Origin: Myxococcota bacterium
GTDB taxonomy: Bacteria > Myxococcota > B64-G9
DNA: 64,000 nucleotides
NCBI GenBank assembly: GCA_022710975.1
Contig: JAKLGA010000004.1
Coordinates: 186,001 to 250,000 of the forward strand
Reading direction: 5' to 3'
Shown here: piece by piece, positions 40,420 to 49,350 of the stretch
How positions within the stretch are numbered: the first letter of the stretch is position 1
Layout: each line of letters starts with the position of its first letter
Program-made: the position numbers and the translations under genes
Notes under the pieces: generated by a model
What the model was told of the DNA's origin: nothing
Database searches by the model: none
What the model saw: the letters and a program-made list of their open reading frames with translations, nothing else

Positions 40420-41700
40420 TCAGAACCCTCCCTGCAGGGTGAACACCAGGCCGCCGCCGTCGGGGGTGGGGGACAGGCCCGGGGTCGGGGGAGCCTGGCC
40501 CGAGCTCCACTCCCGGGCCCAGGCCGCGTCGTCCGGGGTCAGGATCCACAGCACCACCCCGGTGACCAGCAGCGCCCCGCCCAGCCCGTAGCCCACGAAC
40601 TGCAGCGCGTTCCAGGCCTGCGCCGCGGAGTAGCTGGCGTCGCCGTGGTCGTACCGGTCGGTGGTGTCCACGAACAGGTAGGTGGACACGCCGCCGAAGG
40701 CCGCCAGCCCCAGCCCGGTCCAGAAGGTCGCGTGGCCCCAGACGTTGAAAGGATGGCGCGGGGGCGGCCGGAGCTCGAGCTCCAGCTCGCTCTGCTGGCC
40801 GCCCTGGAGGCTCACCTCGCGCTCGGCCGAGGCGTAGCCCTCCAGGCTGGCCGCCACCCGGTGGGGGCCGGACTTCAGCTCCTTGACCACCGGGGCCTGG
40901 CCGGCGGTCTTGCCGTCGATGCTCACCCAGGCGCCGGCCGGGGAGGTGCGCACCACCAGGGTGCCCGGGGCGAGCTCTCCCAGGAGCAGGCGGGCGGCCT
41001 CGCGGCGCGGGTTGTCCCCGGGGAAGGCCGTGAGGAAGCGCTCCAGCACACCCTGGCGCACCTCGACCCCGGCCATGCTGTCGCCGGCCACCTGGCGGAC
41101 GAGCTCCCAGGCGCGCTCCAGGCGCTCCCCGGCCGGGCGGGCCGCGTCGGCCAGCAACCGGTCGAGCTCCCCGACGCGCGAGCCGGTGGCCTGGCGGCTC
41201 TCGACGAGCGGCTTCTCGAGCTGGGCGGCGAGCTGCTGCACCGCGGCCAGCAGCGAGGCCTCGTCGGCGCAGCGCGCCTCGGCCATGGCTGCCAGGTCCG
41301 TGGTGGCGCGCTGGAGATCGTAGAGCACCGCGGTGAACTGGCAGGTGTCTGCGATGGGCAACAAGGCGGTGGCCAGCGTCTTCTGGGCGGCCAGCTCGCG
41401 GCCGAGCTCGATCTGGCAGCCCTGGTCGTAGCAGAGCTTGTAGCTGTCCTTCTGCGCCTCGCGCAGCCGCTCGCGGATCTGGTCGCGCGGCACCACCTGG
41501 TAGCCCGCCTGGGCCAGGCGCGCGGCCAGCAGATCGATCAGGTTGGAGCGCAGCTCCTCGGCCAGCTTGGCGCTCTTGTCCTGCAGGTCGAACATGGCCA
41601 CGATCGGCCCCTGCTCGCCGGCGGACGAGGGCGCGGGCACGGCCAGCAGCGCGGCGGACAGACAGGCAGCCAGCCACCCGGAGACTCCACGCGCGAACAT
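40420..41700 (-). CDS. Secreted membrane protein: CQIELG module, PEGA domain, two TM helices
   Basis: A 426-residue protein. A signal peptide (about 1-27) is followed by the module of the 13461 and 24032 genes (PIVAMFDLQD, YQVVPRDQIRERL, CYDQGCQIELGRELAAQKTL). A helical linker with LDRLLADAARPAGERLERAW leads to a PEGA domain (about 270-345; VVRTSPAGAWVSIDGKTAG, LKSGPHRVAASLEGYASA). Two membrane helices follow (VWGHATFWTGLGLAAFGGV and LQFVGYGLGGALLVTGVVLW). The start codon follows AAGGGGG five bases upstream, and a TTGATC-17-TACAAG promoter is visible. It forms an operon with the DUF1566 lipoprotein. Confidence 0.82.
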   Translation of the reverse strand: MFARGVSGWLAACLSAALLAVPAPSSAGEQGPIVAMFDLQDKSAKLAEELRSNLIDLLAARLAQAGYQVVPRDQIRERLREAQKDSYKLCYDQGCQIELGRELAAQKTLATALLPIADTCQFTAVLYDLQRATTDLAAMAEARCADEASLLAAVQQLAAQLEKPLVESRQATGSRVGELDRLLADAARPAGERLERAWELVRQVAGDSMAGVEVRQGVLERFLTAFPGDNPRREAARLLLGELAPGTLVVRTSPAGAWVSIDGKTAGQAPVVKELKSGPHRVAASLEGYASAEREVSLQGGQQSELELELRPPPRHPFNVWGHATFWTGLGLAAFGGVSTYLFVDTTDRYDHGDASYSAAQAWNALQFVGYGLGGALLVTGVVLWILTPDDAAWAREWSSGQAPPTPGLSPTPDGGGLVFTLQGGF

Positions 41701-41728
41701 GAGGACCCCCTTCTGAATCAGCACCCCC

Positions 41729-41757
41729 CTTGTACCTCGTGGATGGGGCTGGATCAA
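41729..41757 (-). promoter_or_regulatory. Promoter of the 40420 operon
   Basis: Minus strand: TTGATC, 17 bases, TACAAG. It is back-to-back with the promoter of the giant kinase gene. Confidence 0.62.
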
Positions 41758-41777
41758 TCGCGCCGCCGGCCGCCCGA

Positions 41778-41807
41778 TTGACACCCCCGCGCGTCCTCTG
41801 ATAGCCA
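41778..41807 (+). promoter_or_regulatory. Promoter of the giant kinase gene
   Basis: TTGACA at 41778-41783, then after 17-18 bases ATAGCC/TAGCCA. Perfect -35, weaker -10. Confidence 0.5.
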
Positions 41808-41839
41808 GCAAGGGGGGGCGGCGCGCGCCGCGTCCCCGG

Positions 41840-44800
41840 ATGGGTGCGAGCTTGCGTCTCCACGCTGCGATCCTGGTGCTGCTGTCGACCGGCTGGCTGC
41901 TCGCCGGCCCGGTCGGGGCCGCGCCGCCCAGCCCCCCCCTCGACCTCACCGGAGCGCTGACGCGCGAGGCCGTGGAGACCCTGGACGGCTGGATGGAGGG
42001 ATTGCCCTGGGCGCTGGACTGGGACGCGCTGCTGGCCGAGCTGGAGAAGGGCGGCCCGGGGGAGCTGGCCCGCTACGCCCGCGCCGCGAGCTGGCTGGCG
42101 CGCGGCTCGGCCGGCCACGCCGAGGCCGCCCTGGATGAGCTGCGCGCGCTGCGGGCCGCGGCCCCGCCCGGGCTGGCGGCGAACCTGCTCGTGTCCATCG
42201 GCCGCTGGCAGCTCCAGCTCCGGCACCCGGGCGACGCGCTGGCCAGCCTGGAGGCGGCCGCGGTCGAGCTGCGGCGGCTGAAGGACGGCCGCGGGCTGGC
42301 CCGGGCGCTGTACCTGCAGGCCATGGGCCTGATCGCCCAGTCCCGGCGGCCGTGCGACGCCCTGCCGATCATCGACGAGCTCCTGGTGGTGGCGCACCTG
42401 GCCGGGCTGCCGCGCTACACCGAGGCCGCGGAGCGGCTGCAGGGCGAGTGGCGCAAGGCCATGGACGAGCTGGAGGACTACTTCGGCCGGGCGCGGGCTC
42501 GGCTGTCCACCTTCCCGCCCTCCATCGGCATCCCGGAGGACGCCGATCTGGTGGCCTTCGTGCCCGGCGGCCTGCTGATGAACGGGGACACGGACGACCA
42601 GGTGTCGGCCTCGGCCCCGCGCCTGGCGCTGTTCGACGGGTTGCTGCTGCGCACCCGCAAGCTGCCCGAGGACGATCTCGAGCTACGCGGCTCGGCCGTG
42701 GACGGGCGCGGCCGGGTGTGGGTGGCCACCCAGCGCGGCCTGTACCTGCTCGACGACGACCGCTTCAGCCACCTGGTCAACCCGGCCCTCCCCGACGAGG
42801 CCGAGAACGGGCTGAAGGCCGCCCTGGCCAGGCCGGAGCCCGCGGGCGTCGGTCGGCGCGCGCTCGGGCTCCCCTCCAACGTGGTGAACGAGGTGAAACC
42901 CGGCCCGGACGGTCGCCTGTACCTGGCGACCGACGCGGGCCTGGCGATCTGGGACGAGGCCTCGGGCGCGCTCGAGGTGGTCACGGACAGGGACGCGCCC
43001 ATCGCCCGCAAGCTCGAGCGCGTGGCGCCCGTGCCCGGCGGGGAGGTGGTGGTCGCCTGGCGCGACGAGTACGCCGTGCGCGACCGGAGCGGCCGCTGGC
43101 AGCGCTTCCCCTTCGAGTTCCCCGCCCTGGCGGGCAAGGCCTCGGGCAAGCTGTTCGGGCTGCTGGTGGACGCGCAGGGCCGCGCCTGGGTGCACGGACT
43201 GCTCGGGGCGCTGCGGCTGGAGGGCGCGGAGATCACCCGCGTCGTGGACCGCTCCTTCCAGGCCATGACGCGAAACGTCAACCACGTGCTGATCGCCCGG
43301 GACGGGGCCTCCTGGTTCGCCACCCCCGACGGCGTCTGCCGCCAGCAGGGCCGCGGCTGCGCCGCCCTGGACGAGGGCCGCTGGCTGGCCGCCGAGTGGA
43401 CCCTCGATCTCCTCGAGGGGCAGGACGGCGCGGTGTTCGTCTCGGCCTACCTGGGCGGGCTCTACCGCCTGGCGGCGCCGCACTACCGCACCTACGGCAT
43501 GGTGGACGGCTTCGTCCAGCCGATGAACACCACCGTGGAGCTGCAGGCCGGCGCGCTCACCTTCGTCCAGCCGCGCGGCCTGACCCGGCTCGAGCCGCGC
43601 ACCGGTCGCTTCGACCACTACCTGTTCGGCAACGAGGGGCTGCCGCGCGGGGTGGTGTCGACCCCGGTGGTGATCTGGCTGGCCGACGGACGCCTGGCCA
43701 TGGTCGACCCCGAGATCGACGACGGCAAGCGGCTCATCCTGTTCGATGGCCGGCAGGGCTCCAGCCTGGGCCCGGAGGACGGGTTGCCGGAGGAGCGGGT
43801 GCGTTCGCTGTGCGAGGTGGCCCCGGGCCGGCTGTGGCTGGCCACCAAGACCGGGGTGCACGAGCTCGAGCTCGCGTCCCGCGCGCTCCGGCCCGCGCCC
43901 GGCCTCGAGGCGCTGGCCGGGCACGAGGTGACCACGCTCGTGTGCGCGCCGGGTGAACCGGTGTGGCTGGCCACCCAGGACGACCAGGTGTGGAGCCTGG
44001 AAGGCGGGCGGGCCGCCCGGCTGGACCTGGCCGGGCTCGGGCTGTCGGGCAAGCCCCGCGGCCTGCTGCGCAGCCCCACCGCCGGCCGGATCCTGGTAGG
44101 CGAGCGGGACGTGCTGCGCTTCGCCGGCGGCGCCTGGTCGCGGGTGCCGGTGGAGGCGGAGTCCTTCGACTTCCGGGTGCGCGACGTGGAGCTCGACGGG
44201 CAGGGCGTGCTGTTCTTCGCCACCGAGAGCGGGGTGCTGGCCACCGACGGGGAGAGCTGGACCCGGCTCGGCGTGGCCGACGGCCTGATCACCGACTCGG
44301 CCCACGAGATGGTGCTGCACGAGGGCCGCCTGTGGATCACCGGCAACGGCGGGGTGGTGGACTGGGGCTGGCCGGCCTCGCCGCCGCCCGAGACCTTCCT
44401 GCGCTGGTCCGACCAGGTGATCGCGCTCGATCCCCAGGGCCGGCCGCGGCGCTACCGCGTCTCCGATGGGGTGGAGAAGCCCGGCTGGGTGCTGCTGCGC
44501 GGCCTGGCCGGGGCGCTGGAGGTGCCCGAGGACGAGGCCGGGCCGACCCTGGCGGGCCTGGCCGGGGTGGTCGGCGAGGTCGGCGGCGAGCCGCCGCCCG
44601 TGGTGATCGACCGCGACCGGCTCGAGCTCCAGGTCCGCGCCGGCACGCCCTGGGAGGACGACAAGCCCTCGGAGCTCACCTGCTTCCATCGCCTGGACGG
44701 CGGGCCCTGGACGCGCGTCGAGGGGCTGGCGTTCGAGCTGCGCGAGCTCGCCGACGGCGAGCACCTGCTCGAGGTGCGCGCCACCGACCGCAACCTGCGC

Positions 44801-47800
44801 CGCGATCCGACCCCGGCCCGGCTGCGCTTCCGGGTGGACACGCCGGTCTCGCCCTGGCAGGTCGCCGCGGCCGGGCTGCTGGTGGTGGGGCTGGTCGGCT
44901 GGAACCGGCGGCGCCTGCGCGACCTGTGGCGCCGCTACCAGCACCGTTCCTTCCGCCCGATCGAGCCGTCCCCCTTCCACCCGGGCCGGCCGGCCGAGGG
45001 AGCGCAGCTCGTCGGGCGCGAGGCGGAGCTCGCCGAGATCCAGGCCCTGGCCCGTTCGGGCGGCTCGGCCGCGGCCGTGTGGGGGCCGCGCGGCAGCGGC
45101 AAGCACTCGTTCGTGCGCGCCGTGGCCGGCCGGCTGCGCCAGGATGGCGTGCTGGTGGTCGCGGCCGACCTGGCCGCGGCCTCGGCCGGCGCGGACGCGG
45201 CCGCGCTCATCGCCGGCCTGGCGAACCAGCTCGAGCTGGCGGCCGCGGAGGCCGGGCTGGCGCGGGAGGCGGAGCCGGGCCTGTCCCTGTCGGCCTCCGG
45301 CGTGGCCGGCCCGCGGCTGGACGAGCCGGTGGGCGGCAACACCATCTCGCGCAACCCGGACTCGCCCAGCGGCCCGGGCTCGTCGGAGTCGAACCCGTTC
45401 CAGCGCCTGGGCCGTTGCCTGGCCCGCCTGGAGCGTGCCCGGCCCGGGCTGCGCGTGGCGCTGCTGCTGGACAACGCCGAGGCCCTGGGCATGGCCGCGG
45501 ACGCCGACGCGGCCTTCGGCTCCTTCCTGTTCCCGTTCCTCCGCAGCCTGGTCCAGGAGCGCCCCAGCCTGTGCCTGGTGCTGGCGCTGGAGGGCCACTG
45601 GTTCGATCTGTCGCGGCGCTTCGAGGCGCTGTTCGCCTTCGCCAGCCCGCTGCACATGGGCCGGCTGCCGGACGACCTGGTGCGGGCGCTCTTCGCCGAC
45701 GCCTTCCACGGGCGCGCCTTCCTGGACGAGCGCGCGCTCGGGCTGCTGGTGGCGCTGGCCGGCGGGCGGCCGGACTTCTGCCAGCTCATGGGCCAGCGGC
45801 TGGTGGAGTCGCTGAACGCCGAGAAGACCAACCTGTGCTCGCCGGCGCTGCTGGAGAACGCGGCCGACGCCCTGGTGGCGGCCGATCCGGACCGGCGCAT
45901 GGAGAGCTCCTGGCTGCAGCTCAACCGCGAGGAGCAGCTGGTGGTGTGCGCGCTGGCCGAGGGCGGGCCGCTCGGGCCCGAGGCGATCCTGGCGCGCCTG
46001 CTGCAGGCCGAGGTGCGTCTGCTGCCCGAGGAGCTGCGCCGCACGCTGCTGGCCCTCGAGCGCAGCGGGCTGGTCGTGCCGCGCGAGGGGTTGCACGCCC
46101 TGCGGGGCGAGCTGGCGCGGCGCTGGATTCTCCGCCACCACGACGTGGGCTCGGTGGCCTCCGCGGCCCAGGAGTACGTGGGCGCCTACCAGCTCCTCGA
46201 CAAGCTCGGGGCCGGCGGCATGGGCATGGTCTACAAGGCCCGGGACATGGCCCACGGCACCACGGTCGCGCTGAAGCTCCTGCGGCCCGAGCTGGCCGAG
46301 CACAAGCGCAGCCGCCAGCGCTTCCTGCGCGAGGCCCGCCTGGGGAAACGGGTGCGCCACCCGAACGTGGTGCGCATCCTCGACTACGGCGAGCAGGGCG
46401 GGAAGCTCTACCTGGCCATGGACTTCCTGGAGGGCCACAGCCTGGCGCGCTGGGCCCGCAGCCCCCGCCGGCCCGGGCCCCGCGCGCTGGCCGAGGTGGG
46501 CCGGGCGCTGGCCTCGGCGCTGGGCGCCATCCACAAGCTGGGGGTGGTCCACCGCGACGTGAAGCCGGAGAACGTGATGGTGGTGGGGGAAGCCGATCCG
46601 GCCCACGATCCCCTGTCGGCCGCGAACCTGCGCCTCATGGACTTCGGCCTGGCGGTGGGCGAGGACGTCTCCCGGGTGACCCGGGCCGGCTCGCTGCTGG
46701 GCACGCTCATGTACATGGCCCCGGAGCAGGCCCGCGGCCAGGAGGTCGACCCGCGGGCGGACCTGTACTCGCTGGGGGCGCTGCTGTACGAGCTGTGGAC
46801 GGGCCGGACGCCCTTCGCCGGCAACGAGGCCGTGGTGCTGGACGCCGTGCTGAACCACAAGCCGGTGGACGCCGTGGAGCTCCGGCCCGGACTGCCCGCC
46901 CCGCTGGCCGAGCTGGTGCGGCGGCTGATGGAGAAGGAGGCCGCCCGCCGGCCCGCCAGCGCCGCCGAGCTCGAGCAGCTCCTGGACGCCATGCTGCCCG
47001 GGTTGCCCGCCGACGAGCTCAGCGTGGAGACCGCCCTGCCCGCCGAGGCCGGGCCGGCCGTGGGCGTCACCGACGCGCCCACCCGGGCGGGGGTCATGTC
47101 CCGCGCGCTGGACGCCATGAAGCTGGAGAGCCGCCTGCTGGGCTCGCTGTCCTCGGCGGCGCTGAGCTCCGTGGGTGACGGGCTCGCCTCCCTGGACAAG
47201 GAGCGCGCGCTGCTCTACCGGGTCTCGGCCATCGTCGCCCGCGGGCCGGTCACGGCCGGGAGCCTGGACGAGATCCTCGGGCTGACCCGCGCGGCCATGG
47301 GCGCCAGCGGCGGGCTGGTGGCCCAGCTCGGCGCGGCCAGCGCCCTGTCCATCAGCGCTACCCTGGAGCACCCGCCCGGCGTGCTGGAAAGCTCGGAGGT
47401 GCTCGGCCCGCTCGTGCGCCAGTGCGTCGAGCAGCGCATGGGCGTGCTGTACCTGGGCGAGCCGGACGCACCGGCGGAGGACCTGGGCGCCTGCGCGGCG
47501 GCCCCGCTGTGGGCCGGCGAGCAGATCCTGGGGGCGCTGCTGGTGGATCGGCGCGGGCCCTCCGCGCGTCCGTTCGAGGACTCGGATCTCGAGCTGCTGG
47601 TGTGCGTCGGCTACCTGGTCGGGCTGGGGGTGGAGCGCGAGCGGCTGCTCAAGCAGGCCCTCGACCAGGAGCGGCTGGCGGCCGTCGGGCAGATGCTGGC
47701 CGGGGTGGCGCACGATCTGAAGAACCCCATGGCCGTGGTGTACGGCTACGCCGAGATGCTGGAGGAGCCGCTGGCGCCCGAGCGCACGGCCGCCGCCGCG

Positions 47801-48325
47801 CGCATCATCCGCCGCCAGGTGGACGAGATGCTCGACATGATCGGCAACCTGCTGGCCTTCTCGCGCGGCAAGCGGGAGCTCGCCCTGGCCGAGATCCAGC
47901 CCAAGGCCTTCGCCGAGGAGATCCGCGAGAACCTCGACGTGGCCTGCCGGGATCGCCAGGTGGTGCTCCGGCTGGAGGCGGACGGCGAGCCCGTGCGCCT
48001 CGATCCCTCCCGGTTGAAGCGCATCGTGCTCAACCTGAGCAAGAACGCCCTGGAGGCCCTGGGCGGCCAGGGTCAGCTCGAGATCCACCTGGTGGGCGCC
48101 GCCGCGGGGCTCTCGCTCGAGGTCCGCGACAGCGGTCCCGGTCTGCCGGCCGAGGTCCAGCAGCGGCTGTTCGAGCCCTTCGTCACCCAGGGCAAGGTGG
48201 GAGGCACCGGGCTGGGCCTGGCCATCGTCAAGCGCTTCGTGGACGACCACAAGGGCGACATCCAGGTGGAGTCCGTGCGGGGCCAGGGCACCTGCTTCCG
48301 CATCCACCTACCTGCGCCCACCTGA
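41840..48325 (+). CDS. Giant hybrid sensor: TPR, beta-propeller, TM, AAA-type ATPase, Ser/Thr kinase, GAF, histidine kinase
   Basis: A 2161-residue membrane receptor. An N-terminal signal/anchor (8-30) leads to helical TPR-like repeats (about 50-210), then WD-like propeller units of the two-component-regulator propeller type (about 280-880; GRVWVATQRGLYLLDD, GRLYLATDAGLAIWD, GRLWLATKTGVHELE), a Y_Y_Y-like beta domain ending before a single TM at 1008-1025, a NACHT/AAA-type ATPase with P-loop GPRGSGKHS (1082-1090), a complete protein kinase (1450 to about 1720; K1479, HRD 1571-1573, DFG 1601-1603, MAPEQA), a GAF domain (about 1795-1935), and a histidine kinase: H1958 in GVAHDLKNPM, N box near 2069, GTGLGLAIVKRF near 2130. 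All catalytic residues are kept, so both kinases may be active. No receiver domain is attached or adjacent. Confidence 0.9.
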   Translation: MGASLRLHAAILVLLSTGWLLAGPVGAAPPSPPLDLTGALTREAVETLDGWMEGLPWALDWDALLAELEKGGPGELARYARAASWLARGSAGHAEAALDELRALRAAAPPGLAANLLVSIGRWQLQLRHPGDALASLEAAAVELRRLKDGRGLARALYLQAMGLIAQSRRPCDALPIIDELLVVAHLAGLPRYTEAAERLQGEWRKAMDELEDYFGRARARLSTFPPSIGIPEDADLVAFVPGGLLMNGDTDDQVSASAPRLALFDGLLLRTRKLPEDDLELRGSAVDGRGRVWVATQRGLYLLDDDRFSHLVNPALPDEAENGLKAALARPEPAGVGRRALGLPSNVVNEVKPGPDGRLYLATDAGLAIWDEASGALEVVTDRDAPIARKLERVAPVPGGEVVVAWRDEYAVRDRSGRWQRFPFEFPALAGKASGKLFGLLVDAQGRAWVHGLLGALRLEGAEITRVVDRSFQAMTRNVNHVLIARDGASWFATPDGVCRQQGRGCAALDEGRWLAAEWTLDLLEGQDGAVFVSAYLGGLYRLAAPHYRTYGMVDGFVQPMNTTVELQAGALTFVQPRGLTRLEPRTGRFDHYLFGNEGLPRGVVSTPVVIWLADGRLAMVDPEIDDGKRLILFDGRQGSSLGPEDGLPEERVRSLCEVAPGRLWLATKTGVHELELASRALRPAPGLEALAGHEVTTLVCAPGEPVWLATQDDQVWSLEGGRAARLDLAGLGLSGKPRGLLRSPTAGRILVGERDVLRFAGGAWSRVPVEAESFDFRVRDVELDGQGVLFFATESGVLATDGESWTRLGVADGLITDSAHEMVLHEGRLWITGNGGVVDWGWPASPPPETFLRWSDQVIALDPQGRPRRYRVSDGVEKPGWVLLRGLAGALEVPEDEAGPTLAGLAGVVGEVGGEPPPVVIDRDRLELQVRAGTPWEDDKPSELTCFHRLDGGPWTRVEGLAFELRELADGEHLLEVRATDRNLRRDPTPARLRFRVDTPVSPWQVAAAGLLVVGLVGWNRRRLRDLWRRYQHRSFRPIEPSPFHPGRPAEGAQLVGREAELAEIQALARSGGSAAAVWGPRGSGKHSFVRAVAGRLRQDGVLVVAADLAAASAGADAAALIAGLANQLELAAAEAGLAREAEPGLSLSASGVAGPRLDEPVGGNTISRNPDSPSGPGSSESNPFQRLGRCLARLERARPGLRVALLLDNAEALGMAADADAAFGSFLFPFLRSLVQERPSLCLVLALEGHWFDLSRRFEALFAFASPLHMGRLPDDLVRALFADAFHGRAFLDERALGLLVALAGGRPDFCQLMGQRLVESLNAEKTNLCSPALLENAADALVAADPDRRMESSWLQLNREEQLVVCALAEGGPLGPEAILARLLQAEVRLLPEELRRTLLALERSGLVVPREGLHALRGELARRWILRHHDVGSVASAAQEYVGAYQLLDKLGAGGMGMVYKARDMAHGTTVALKLLRPELAEHKRSRQRFLREARLGKRVRHPNVVRILDYGEQGGKLYLAMDFLEGHSLARWARSPRRPGPRALAEVGRALASALGAIHKLGVVHRDVKPENVMVVGEADPAHDPLSAANLRLMDFGLAVGEDVSRVTRAGSLLGTLMYMAPEQARGQEVDPRADLYSLGALLYELWTGRTPFAGNEAVVLDAVLNHKPVDAVELRPGLPAPLAELVRRLMEKEAARRPASAAELEQLLDAMLPGLPADELSVETALPAEAGPAVGVTDAPTRAGVMSRALDAMKLESRLLGSLSSAALSSVGDGLASLDKERALLYRVSAIVARGPVTAGSLDEILGLTRAAMGASGGLVAQLGAASALSISATLEHPPGVLESSEVLGPLVRQCVEQRMGVLYLGEPDAPAEDLGACAAAPLWAGEQILGALLVDRRGPSARPFEDSDLELLVCVGYLVGLGVERERLLKQALDQERLAAVGQMLAGVAHDLKNPMAVVYGYAEMLEEPLAPERTAAAARIIRRQVDEMLDMIGNLLAFSRGKRELALAEIQPKAFAEEIRENLDVACRDRQVVLRLEADGEPVRLDPSRLKRIVLNLSKNALEALGGQGQLEIHLVGAAAGLSLEVRDSGPGLPAEVQQRLFEPFVTQGKVGGTGLGLAIVKRFVDDHKGDIQVESVRGQGTCFRIHLPAPT

Positions 48326-48344
48326 TCTGAACCGATTTCGGACA

Positions 48345-48373
48345 TTGACTGACCCGTGGACGGGGGTTACGTA
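48345..48373 (+). promoter_or_regulatory. Promoter of the YfiR/TonB-like gene
   Basis: TTGACT, 17 bases, TACGTA; about 68 bases to ATG 48442, which has an AAAAGGAG RBS. One of the best sigma-70 matches in the window. Confidence 0.7.
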
Positions 48374-48441
48374 GACCTCGGCTGGCAGGGCTGACAACCG
48401 GGTCCGGGGTGCAGGTGGGGTGGGGCGAAAAGGAGTCGGGG

Positions 48442-49311
48442 ATGTTCGCCCAGAAGAGAAGTTGGCTGGCGTTTGGCGGATTGCTATGGATGGTCGCCTG
48501 GCCGGGCGCCGGGCTGGCGAGCGACCGGTTGCCTCCCTCGGCTCAGGCGAAATCATTCGTCAGTACGTTGGGTTGGGACCATCAGCTCGCCGCGCGTTGC
48601 CCCGCGGGGGTGCACGCCGGGGTGCTGGCCCTGAGCGGCGCTCCGGGCAGCGAGGCGGCGGCCGCAGACCTGGCCGAGGCTCTCCAGGGGGAGTCCCTGG
48701 GCAGGATCAAGGGGCTGGAGCTCCAGGTGAGCGTCATCAAGGTCGGCGGCCCCGGGCAGCTCGAGCCCGCCGTGGCCAGGGATGGGGTGAACGTGCTGAT
48801 GCTGGCGCCGGGCGTCGACCCCCTGCTGGAAGAGGTGGGCCGGGTGGCGCGACTCCACCGCATCCTGGTCGCGAGCGGCGAGCCGGGTCACCAGGGCACG
48901 GCCGCGCTGGTGTTCATCGGCCAGGGCGGGTCCTCACGCATCCGGGTCAACCTCGAGGCGGCCGAGTCCCAGGGCGCCGTGTTCGACGCGCGCCTGCTCC
49001 GCCTGGCCGATCTCAGCGGTGCCCGGCCCTCCTTCGAGAAACCCGACGCCGTCCGCGCGCGGCGAACCGCCGGCCGCGATCCGGAGTATCCGAGGATCGC
49101 CCAGGCCGCCGGGGTGGAGGCGACCGTCGTGGTCAAGGTGCGCATCGGGCCCGAGGGCAAGGTCGAGGAGTTCAGCTTCCTGAAGGGCAACGAGTACTTC
49201 GAGGACGAGATCAGCGAGGCCATCCGCGGCTGGCGCTTCCAGCCGCGCGTGGTGGACGGCCGGCCCGTCAGCACCACCACCACCTTCAAGTTCGAGTTCC
49301 GCAGGCAGTGA
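48442..49311 (+). CDS. Exported YfiR-like (DUF4154) protein fused to a TonB-like C-terminal domain
   Basis: A 289-residue exported protein. A signal peptide (1-27, LAFGGLLWMVAWPGAGLAS) is followed by a YfiR-like domain (about 35-185; HAGVLALSGAPG, VNVLMLAPGVDPLLEEV, HRILVASGEPGHQGTAALVF). In the known family such proteins regulate a membrane diguanylate cyclase. The last 80 residues are a TonB C-terminal domain (DPEYPRIAQAAGVEATVVV, GPEGKVEEFSFLKGNEYFED, WRFQPRVVDGRPV), which would contact an outer-membrane partner. The pairing is unusual. AAAAGGAG before ATG 48442 fixes the start. It follows the giant sensor gene on the same strand. Confidence 0.72.
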   Translation: MFAQKRSWLAFGGLLWMVAWPGAGLASDRLPPSAQAKSFVSTLGWDHQLAARCPAGVHAGVLALSGAPGSEAAAADLAEALQGESLGRIKGLELQVSVIKVGGPGQLEPAVARDGVNVLMLAPGVDPLLEEVGRVARLHRILVASGEPGHQGTAALVFIGQGGSSRIRVNLEAAESQGAVFDARLLRLADLSGARPSFEKPDAVRARRTAGRDPEYPRIAQAAGVEATVVVKVRIGPEGKVEEFSFLKGNEYFEDEISEAIRGWRFQPRVVDGRPVSTTTTFKFEFRRQ

Positions 49312-49350
49312 ACGGCGCGAGAAGGGGCCGGGGGAGTGGCGAGGGGCGGG

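Noticed and set aside
42683-48307. Leftward open frame of 1874 codons opposite the giant kinase gene
   Set aside because: Shadow frame: the plus strand carries all catalytic motifs in order; the antisense product has no recognisable domain.
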